From Polytrichum commune (Eukaryota > Streptophyta > Polytrichopsida > Polytrichales > Polytrichaceae): a DNA stretch of 64,000 nt. The notes below the pieces were generated by a model that was not told the origin of the DNA, did no database searches, and worked only from the letters and a program-made list of their open reading frames with translations. Both the position numbers and the translations under genes were made by a program. Below are positions 54,566 to 64,000 of the stretch, one piece after another. Positions within the stretch are counted from its first letter, which is position 1, and each line of letters opens with the position of its first letter. The stretch spans positions 30,214,527 to 30,278,526 of the forward strand of contig OX485808.1 in NCBI GenBank assembly GCA_950295325.1, written 5' to 3'.

Positions 54566-57500
54566 CAAAGCAAGGAATTCATGCTTAATGGTTATCTTAG
54601 AAATGACAGTTGTATATTAATATCGCCTTTGGGCATGGATGTTTTAGGGAGTTTGAATAGACTTAGAAAATATGACCATGATAGATTGTGGGAAGGTATC
54701 ATTTGAGAGGTGAACTTTGGATACAAAGTTTCTAGGTGCACATTCACCTACCTTTAGAAAATCCCCTTTAAAATATCATATGAATGTTAAAAAAAGAAAA
54801 GTCTGTAGGGGTGCCATATCATTGACTACATATTGTCTAACAAAACCCAAGTAGTTTCTACCTCCCACGTGACCCCCCTATCTCCCTACCTCCCTTCCTT
54901 CGTCTCCTAATTATCTCCTTCTCACTTCCTTCCTTCCTTCCTACCTTCCTTCCTTCACTAATAGTTATGCCATTCGTGGATTTTCCCTTGCTTTCATATA
55001 AAATATCCTCATTGAAGCTCCAACAAGTTTCAAGATTATGATTGTGTTCAATGAAAAAAGTAGATGCATGCAAGGAGCGATGAAATAATCAAAGGAATAT
55101 AAAACACATGCAACTATTAGTCAACACAAGAATGTTCATGATTATAGTTGTTAAAACAATAATCATGAGATCAAGTTGCTTTCACAGGCCATGAGCAATG
55201 GATATGAATCTAAAGTGGTACACCGTTTAATTGAATGTCACTTGCTATTTAATACTGCATAACGCTATAACTTCTTACTATACATTTCAATTTTTACCAA
55301 CATAGATTGAATAGGTTATACAAACATTATGCAACCTACATACATAAATGACTTTACTTGATAAAACATTTACATTATTAGCAAAAATTTATAGTGGTGA
55401 TGAACTCCAAATAGTAAGTGACACTAAATACCATAAATGGTGTAGTTGAACTCAACCTTGAGATCATTTCCCCAACCTTGCTTGCCTGCTAGTCCCTTCT
55501 AATTCCTTCTTCTACTTTCTACCATTGGCCATTCCAATTAAATTTCTTAATATTTGTGGTGCCCCAGCCCTCCGCCCCCAACCAATAGCGTTACATGAAT
55601 CAAGGCATGTATATAGGAGAGCCTTATGTTCAACACAACAACTGCACAATAACCTTCTCTAGTTTCACATAAACATGCTCCTTCGAGGCACTTGAATGAA
55701 ACCATCCATTTTTTTTTTTTACAAAAACCCGAATTCATTTTAGCGATTCTTAAGCATGTGTAAGGACGCTCTCTTTCTACTGTAATGTAAGCATGTCTTA
55801 AAACGGACACTTGTTGTACGATATGCCACACACAATCAGTGCAAAATGATTAGCAATTCCAAATCGTGTTTTTGGAATTTCTTAAGAAGAAAACCCTATT
55901 CATTGTGAATGTGAAGATTTTTTGGGATAATAATTTGTTGAATAGGGCCCTCTCAATTATCTTGAGTGTTACGTCTAGAATGGTGAACAAGTTTTTAACA
56001 CATAGTCCAATCTTTTTTCAACACATGTGTTTTTGGTGTCCATTCTTAGATTCACACACAACCATACATCGCTCAAATATGTTGTAGGTGTTTGTTTTAA
56101 GATTAGAGATTGTTTAGGCACATCCAACTTAGCTGCTTGAATAAATATGCTCAAAAATCAAGGTTTTCGTTGGACATAAAGCTTTCTTCCATCTACCACG
56201 AATTAATTGAAGAGGTGTGTCCCCAATGGATCATTCTTAGGTTATCCGGATTACCAAAGAATCATTCCAATTGCATTGCAACCTAAATTGGCTACTCAAG
56301 AATGTTATGTACCCAAGTTCACAAGATGCTCGACATGCCAATCGCCACTTGAATGTAGCCCAATATACGGCACACAAGGGATTTTAGAACACGCATCGCA
56401 CACCACAATAAGGTAAGTGGGTGTAATTTGGTTTGTTTTAAATGTTCCCCAACTTCTACCTATTTGATGTCAACAACAATTTGAAAACTTTTCGTGTTGC
56501 ATTAGCAAACCTACAATGAAACATATGCAAAAATAAGATTGAAAATGAAGTCTCCCTTGATTTAGTTATGATTGTTAGAAGTGGATGTTTGTTGATTTCT
56601 TAACTAGATACATAGGTCCTCCCAATTGTGTTCACTGTGGAGTGTAAAGTAGTTATTAAAAATTTGAAGATGTGGTCAAATCTCTTCTAAACATGTGTCT
56701 TTATGATGTTTGATCTTTGATCTTCACTGAACCACATGCCAATCAAACCTAGGGGTTCAATGAAGAGGACAAGCCTATTAAGACCCATCTACCTTACATA
56801 TCACAAGAATGTTTTGGTCAGTACTTTTCTACAATTCAAGTGGCTATAGAGTTTTGTATCAAAGTTTCTTATCATAAAAATTATATTCTTAAAAAGTGGC
56901 TCAAAGTCAAGGCCAGAAATACAAGAATTGGATCCTAAGCCATGCAAATTGCAAGCACTTTGTATGTAATGGGTGAAATTTGAGGATGAGATCCCAACTT
57001 GGAAGATCTCATAATGTGACTTGGGTCAAATCTTGAGTATCAAGTTTCAAGTTGGTGGACGTTCCTCTAAATTGGTGACGGGTTCCAAGTTGATGTTCCA
57101 CTAAGGAAACACAAATTTTAAGTGCATTTCGTCCCGTGGACACTTCACTCTTCCTTCTATCTAGTGTGGGTTTCATTATTTTCAAGATTTCGCACTACTT
57201 TAGTTATCTTGATCTAATGTGGTACATATTATAGTATGTTGTCACATTATTAAGAAAAATAAAGAAATTAATGTAGTGTGCAAGACATTACATTTCATGA
57301 TTTAATGTGTCAAGCTTACATTTGCACGCCTTAATCTCAAAAAAATCTAAAACACACTATTCACATCAACCTATGATGGCATCATGGTAGGATGCGGTTG
57401 TCTTGAGTTTTTTAGAGATGTTTTTTACTTTCAAACTACTAGTGACTGTGTGCAAGGAGCGGTGGCCAAACAATGGTGGCGTAAGCCCATGCAATGACCC

Positions 57501-58460
57501 ATACGAGCAATTGTTATTTGATTGAGCCACTTTATTTCACCAAATAACCTTCAATTAAAGTGGCTCATCCTAATATGTTGCACATTATTTAAGAGCCCAC
57601 ACTACATAAAACCAAGGGTGTAGTGTTGATACTTTATGAAGGAAACATGTCAAGTTTCATGCACACTTTTGTGAGCTGGAAATGGTATGTGATAGAAATG
57701 ATAGGTTTTTTATTCTTCATGGAGTTTTCTAATCATAGATTTCACATGCTTTAACACATGAAAATCATTTCTTTTTTTATAAACATTTTTTAATTCATTT
57801 TTCTATTTGATAAATCTTACATCACCTTTATTGAAAATTGATTTGAAAATACATGTCAACGATTATTTTAGTGGACCTTGAAACTATCTCCAACTCATAT
57901 GTTATATATTTAACTAAGTTATGAGTTAGACCCCCTCCTCCCATGCATTTTAGGACTTAACTAAACATGTTCAACCTCACAAACAATGTAGCCAATAATT
58001 GCAGCACCTTAATGATAAAATTGAAGAAAGTACCAAACATTTGATCTATAAAAAAAATGTACAATTGTAACAAACTATTTGACCCAATATTTTCAAATAG
58101 TTACTAGTTAACTTGGAGTTTATTATTGAGCACCAAACAACTTACTAGCTAGTACCCCACCCCCAACTCTCATCATTCTCTTTAAAATGATTTTCAAGAA
58201 TGATTTGCGTCAAACACCAAATGAGTTGACTTTTGAACCTTACAAGAATTTCATTACAAGTTTAATCAAACGTTAAAAGAATCAGATTCATTGCATTTTT
58301 GTACAAGATGAACACCATCACAAGCAACGCCACTGAAAGGAAAGGGGAGGCAAAGGTCACTCAACGACCTCAGTAATGATTGTTGTTCAATAAGCTAGGA
58401 GAGCAGATTCATTGGACAAATAATGACATACTATTATATTAATTCAAGAAGAAAAATTAT
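54566..58460. other. Non-coding duplicated sequence, copy 2
   Basis: Matches 15892-19720, including MITE A (55219-55444) and the diverged 130-bp repeats. A (ttcc)n run near 54890-54955 differs in length from copy 1. No gene is supported. Confidence 0.5.
55219..55444. mobile_element. MITE family A, element 2 duplicate
   Basis: Counterpart of 16496-16725; the left inverted repeat has lost a few bases (TACACCGTTTAATTGAATG). Confidence 0.72.
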
Positions 58461-59729
58461 GGAGGACGTTAAGTTCCCCCACAAACTTTTCGGGGGAGGA
58501 ATATTCGGGTAGGGGCAGCCGTCTGTCCAAAAAATCAAGATTTTCAGGACCCGACTGAAAATTGTTGTCCGCCCGCTTGACTTCGAAAAAATCATTGTCC
58601 TTGCATTCTTGAAGGCCAATTATCCACAAATCTCATATTGAGAGCACTTCATTTTCAAGGTCCCAAATCCAATATATATGTTCACTTCCATTGAGTAAGT
58701 AAGCAATTGACCGGGATTTCAGTTTCAAAGTGGAACTGTCAATTAAAGCATTTACTTAACTTGGAAGTCAAAAATATTGCAAAATCCTCATTAGCACTGA
58801 GGTTATCATTTTTGTGAGTTACACCTAAAAGGGTCTTTGTTGTTCTAAAATGGAATTAGAGTAAGTGATTTATTTTCAATATTCTAAATTTTCTAAATTT
58901 TCATATTCTATAATAATTTAGTTAATACCTTCTACTCTCACAAATTTTCCATACGCATTTAAAGTAATTAAGTGTGATTGAATATAACTAAGTCCAATGA
59001 ATTCTGATTAATCCTGATTAATTCTAATTAAGTCCAATTAAATCAGAAAGCATGCTTACCAAATTCATGAAGCCTAATTAATTATAATCATGACGTACTT
59101 CATTTAAATCCAGTACATATTATAATTTATAATCAATTAGGCTTAACTAATTTGGTGAGCATTTTTTCTGATGTAATTGGGCTTATCTAGGATTAATCAG
59201 AATTAATTGGACTTAGTTATATTCAATCACACTTAATTACTTTAAATGCATATGTATACTTTGTGAAAGTAGAAGATATTAACTAGACTATAATATTAAA
59301 GATAATAAACATTAATCACTAATTTTAGTTCCATTTGAGAATGACAAAGACCCTTTTAATGGTAAGTCACAAAAATTATAACCTCAGTGCTAATGAGGAT
59401 TTTGTAACATTTTTGACTTCCAAGTTAAGTAAATGCTTTATTGGCGGTTTCACTTTGAAAATGAAATCCCAGTCAATTGCTTACTTACTCAATGGAAGTG
59501 AACATATATATTGGATTTGGGACCTTCAAGATGAAGTGCACTCAATATGGGATTAGTAATAAAGTGGCCTCCAAGAATGCAAGGGCAATGGTTTTTTTGA
59601 AGTCCGGCAGGCGGGCAACAATTTTTTGTCAGGTCCAGAAAATCTTGATTTTTTGGACAGGCGGATGCCCTTGCCTCGATATTCCTCCCCTACAAAGTTC
59701 GTGGGGGGGGGGGGGACTTAACATCCTCC
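58461..59729. mobile_element. MULE-like long-TIR foldback element, complete
   Basis: 1269 bp with inverted arms of roughly 400 bp. Ends: GGAGGACGTTAAGTTCCCCC and, in reverse complement, GGAGGATGTTAAGTCCCCC. Flanks aaaaattat (58452-58460) and aaaaataat (59730-59738) form a 9-bp target duplication with one mismatch, the size usual for Mutator-like elements. The spacer is rich in short AATTAAG-type palindromes. No transposase is encoded. Related members lie at 19721 and 48738. Confidence 0.8.
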
Positions 59730-60416
59730 AAAAATAATCACCCGGATGGTGACCCGTACTTCAACATCATGGGCCACATATTTGGTGGGTAGAGACCAAA
59801 CTTCGCTTTCTCCATAAGTCTTGCAAGTTGCAAATCTCCCAAACCACTCTCAATGTTTTACTACGGGTTCATGGTCTACGTCTCCTTGTAACCACACTAG
59901 GCACATCCCGTGATGCAAGTTGAAATAAATTTTTGGACCACCACATGATAGGCTTGTCAAAGCACCATCTCTTGGTTACGTACCTTACTACTTAAATTTT
60001 GAATTGATGATTGGAAAAAAGGGATTGTTAAATTGACACACATTGGTTGAAACGACCACATAGACATATAGAAAAGCGTTGGCCAAGTTTATGAATTCTA
60101 ACATACAACTAATACCTTGCTCTTCTCTTCATGTGTACAATGAAAAAATTGAATTCTCATTGGCCATATTGACTACATAACGCATCTTTGTGGTTGTTTT
60201 AACATACTACGTTGTTGGTTTAACAATCCCCCCAAAAAACCATGTGTATGGTATTGTGATACTAGGAGTATGTATTATTTAGGTCAGATATGGGAAGGGA
60301 GATAGGTAGCTTGACCAAACGGGAGAATTTGCATTAAAAAAGGAACACATAATAACCACTGGCCAATCGACATGTGTGGTAGACAATGAGTATGTAATGA
60401 GAATGGTTGTTGTTGG
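59730..60416. other. Spacer absent from copy 1
   Basis: Lies between the MULE-like and hAT-like elements; copy 1 has a deletion here. No gene or motif seen. Confidence 0.5.
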
Positions 60417-61049
60417 CTCGGGGGGGGGGGGGGGTCACTCCCTCTCATATTAATGCATACACGTGCGCTCAAGACCTATTTATCGGGGGGTTATTTATCT
60501 TGTAGAAATGATTATAAGGCATGGTATTTTTCAAAATAAAGGTAAATGCTTGTATTTTAATACACCCTATCATTAAGTATAATTTTTTGAGGGAATCATT
60601 CAAAAATACCCGATTTTACTTAAACTGCCAAAGAAAATTGGAAAGGAGATTGCAATTCAAACAACGCACAAAAATTCTCCCTCCTGGCACGTAGGTAGAG
60701 AACAATAACTCCACATTGGATACGTTCGTTCAATAACGTTCAAGCCAACCAGCCTGCGGAGTCATCCATCCAAGCTTTTTCAACAGAAAATTACCTCTTT
60801 TCATTCACTAGCACAAACCATACCCTAGACCCGCTACCCCTAGTAATTGTCTCCACGCTATTTACATATACTAACTAGATAAAAGAGGCCATCATATGTG
60901 ATGGTATTTTACATGTAAACATGTTTCATTATTTTTAAACCCTCTAGATTATATTTACATTTTTTGCAAAATTTATCTACAGTGAATATATTAGACCCTA
61001 TTTTTTATCGTATGTTGTTTCTACAATTTTCGCGAGTGAACCCCCCGAG
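60417..61049. mobile_element. hAT-like element with poly-G ends, complete
   Basis: 633 bp. It starts CTC plus a G run plus TCACTCC, and ends GAGTGAACCCCCCGAG, so both ends read CTCGGGGGG then T-CACTC inwards. It is flanked by a perfect 8-bp duplication gttgttgg (60409-60416 and 61050-61057). It belongs to the same terminal family as 27644-27985 although the internal sequences differ. No coding capacity. Confidence 0.88.
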
Positions 61050-61914
61050 GTTGTTGGTTTGAGTAATGTCTTGTGGTTCTTGTAGTTCACCGAAATGACT
61101 ATGAATACCACTCATTGGTGCAAGAGCTAAGTTATATATATCATCACCCTCAACCTTTACTTCTAGAAAAGTTGACCTACAAGTGTGCTAGATTTTTATG
61201 TTACATCAATGGATTAATGCAATTATTTTATTAAGGATTTTTACATAAATTTGAAGAGGTCAAGTATCTATTCGGCCCTTTATCATCATGTACATGTTAT
61301 CTAAAACATCATGAGTTATGTATTTCCATTATGTTTTATTTCTCAATGTGTGGCATGAGCCATACATAATGAGAAGATGCAAAAATGAAACGAGGATGAC
61401 TTTACCTTGGTATGCAAGGTTCTTGCATAATATATAGACCCCCATGGTATTAAAAACAACAACTTTGTTAAGTATCCATACCCTACTAGTATGTGAAATG
61501 TGAAATCTCATTATAGATGTCATATTAATATCAACAAATATGACCAAACCAACATCAGTTTGGGCTTAGATTATTATTGCCTCTCGTACGGGAGCTTGTG
61601 GAAGGTCAAGGGTTGATTCACACGCTTTACACGACATTTTATGATATTTTCAATCTCACATGATGTGGAGGTTCTTGAAGTCTACTAGCTTTTCCACTTT
61701 TACAAATTAGAATGTTTTTGAAAAAATTTAAGATTTTAACTACATGACCTAACATGTTTTATTTCTCCAAAAAAAATAATCATTCGGATATACAATAGCC
61801 AAATTTGACCTCATCATGATAAAATCCATACATATGCTACACATTTTGTGATTTTTATTTTCTGACATTTTAGGATTTGTAAATTCCATGTCTGCATTAT
61901 TCAATTATCATTTC

Positions 61915-61953
<39 letters not shown>

Positions 61954-61963
61954 ATAAGGTTTG
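61050..61963. other. Spacer absent from copy 1, with (TA)16 at 61917-61948
   Basis: This interval is missing in copy 1 (junction near 21260). It ends in a pure TA microsatellite at 61917-61948. A minus-strand frame of 72 codons has no recognisable feature. Confidence 0.5.
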
Positions 61964-64000
61964 GACAGCTAAGTTTGTCGTGGGTCAACTTGTAAGACCA
62001 CACAAGGGCATGGGTGTGCACATACAAATTAATGGTCACTTTAAGGGAGCTAATTCAAAACGGCCTAATCAAACAGTTTTCCCATTTGTAATTTTGGCGA
62101 TCAAGGAGAATTTGAAATTTAGTATTGAAATTTACAACACCATGGATATACATTCATAATACCCAACTGCCACTATAAAATTCAATGATGTTTTTTTAAT
62201 ACTATACTCAGTACTTGGGTCAATAATGATTATGCCATGTTGAATTTTATGTTTCTAGCACAGTGTCCAGGGAGAATTTTGGGCATAATCAGTCAAAATC
62301 CGAGTGCTTTCAAGTCCAACCGGTTACATGCTTGTGATCTTTCGGTTTTTATTTATTAATGTGGGTATATTCCATAGATTCCCCTAAAGTGATGGATAAT
62401 TTTCCTTGAAGCTTGAACTTTGATTGGTTTTGTCTCATTGAACTCAACCGGTTCATCTGTAACTAGCGGTCAGTTTTCCCCGGCCATTGATCTAGCATGC
62501 ACTTACCGAAAGAAAAATGTATTTTGAAATATGGACACCCAAGTAATATAAATAAAAAGATAGAAAATCTTGATGATTTAGAGTTGGTTTGTATTAAATA
62601 TGTTGGGACCCGCACACAAGCAATGCCTACATAGCAACACACCTATTGTTGTAAAGAATTCTAACTTGCACCATTCACATGTAATTCACACAATGATGTC
62701 CAAAGTATGTGATTTGAATTGCACTATGTAGTCTCTTTGAGAACTCGCTAATCACTCAAAATTTAATTTGCATTAATATTCCAGTCTTTTGAAAATATTC
62801 AACTCTTTCTCCAAGTCTAATTAGTCTACCTCATTTAAGAGAGACTTTGCAGCATACCGTAGAGGTCTCTCAAATTCATCTATATTTGTGTTGGCATGTA
62901 GTTTCAAGGTGGGATACTAGTGGGTCTTACCGAATGTGAGCATGACACATGGCAAGCTTGAAGGGAAAATCAATTAATTGTGTCGGAATAGAGAGCCCTC
63001 TATGGTGCTACCACTGGAGGTGCTTTACTAGCACGACCACCACATGTGGAAGCACACTAGTTTTTGTTAGTTATGTTAGCATTTGGTTCCCAATGGATTT
63101 GTTGGCTCCATCTTACTTTTCACATCATAAAATCTTGGATACCCAAGACATGCAACAATCAACCCACACAACATTATTGAGCCATGTGGGTCGGTTTCAT
63201 GACCTTGGAATATGCCAAGGCCCTCGAACAAACTAGAAATATTTGTTATTATTCATACATTCAGGCTGAACTTGGAAATTTAGGTGGATTTATACTCCTA
63301 GCACTATGCGCAGGAATCCCAAGAATATGTGCAAAAAAAATTCTTTGTCCCAACATTACATCCTATAAGTACTATTTATAGCACACTATCATTGAAAATA
63401 CCAACACTCTACACAATACTCTTACTATTCAAAGTGACACTATTCATTATTCTTATCGGCGTCAATTTCCAAGTTTCATCCCATGAAGGTAGGATAGTGC
63501 CGGCCCATGACATATGCTGAATATAGAACGGGACACAATCATGCAATTGAATAATGTTATGCATGTTTTGGAACGCTATGATTGCATTGCCCTCCGTATA
63601 AATGTGCTAATCATTAAAAAAGCTAAATGTAATTAATGCCAAGATAAATCAAAATTGATTGACCTTTATTACGATTGGCTAAAAGTGTGACTTTCATACC
63701 TTATGGACAAGGTCAAGAACAATCATCAAATTGACCTTCTCACCTACCCAAATAGTAAATTAATTAGGAAAGGAACAAAATTTCTAACCACTTCAAGATC
63801 CAAATATTGAAGTCCTTAATAGATCATTCCAAGCCATTTGGTCTAGATGATGTGCAACTTTATTAATCCAAAGTACAAGATACACAATTATAAATAAATA
63901 ACAAAAATAACAAAAATGCCTTGAAAAAGATATAGTTGAAAACGCTCACACCCACTTTTTGGCTTCATAAGAATTTGGGATATTTTAGTTGGTGTCTTTT
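61964..64000. other. Non-coding duplicated sequence to window end
   Basis: Matches 21260-23308 and includes MITE B (62853-63008). The copies part at about 63992. No gene supported. Confidence 0.5.
62853..63008. mobile_element. MITE family B, element 1 duplicate
   Basis: Counterpart of 22157-22311 with the same ends around TAGAGGTCTCTC and ATAGAGGGCTCTCT. Confidence 0.6.

Larger units (their letters stand above)
42387..63992. repeat. Segmental duplication, copy 2
   Basis: Direct repeat of 1-23308. The left edge is at or near 42387, where GCTTAGCTTGAGG-like sequence matches base 14 onwards. The last eight bases of the window no longer match copy 1. Confidence 0.93.

Overview
The window looks like nuclear DNA of a bryophyte, most probably a moss. 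It is AT-rich, full of small transposons, and split by short GT-AG introns. It carries two copies of a kinase-NB-ARC-LRR immune-receptor gene, a class (PNL) reported from the moss Physcomitrella. The species cannot be named from the sequence.

The layout is a large direct segmental duplication. Copy 1 spans about 1-23308 and copy 2 about 42387-63992, where the window almost ends. Each copy holds, in order: (i) a plus-strand receptor gene with a DUF1221-like helical domain, protein kinase, hydrophobic segment, NB-ARC and LRR on three exons, with phase-0 introns at the domain boundaries; (ii) a minus-strand ferroportin-like (IREG/MAR1-type) relic; (iii) a minus-strand LINE 3' relic; (iv) a shared stretch of MITEs, a MULE-like foldback element and a hAT-like element with poly-G ends. 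About 19 kb between the copies (23309-42386) has no counterpart in the window. It holds an A/C-rich LINE with RNase H, a 342-bp hAT-like element nested in that LINE, a GC-rich promoter-like block duplicated in tandem, and decayed tandem copies of an unrecognised gene.

The LRR exon is the most unusual part. It is an array of almost identical 144-bp units (two 24-residue LRRs each), most with a G7 run at the same codon pair. Loss of one G creates an immediate TGA. Copy 2 is open through ten units. Copy 1 has about 28-30 units broken by six G6 tracts, a nonsense codon, small deletions and a 1347-bp CACTA transposon with 3-bp target duplications. Copy 2 in turn has lost 18 codons of the kinase C-lobe between 9-bp direct repeats. 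So one copy keeps the full kinase and the other the longer LRR.

The receptor would be expected to act in the cytoplasm or at a membrane: LRR senses, NB-ARC switches, and the kinase/DUF1221-like part signals. That is inference from domain families. Start codons and upstream exons are not resolved, because both copies begin at a splice acceptor.
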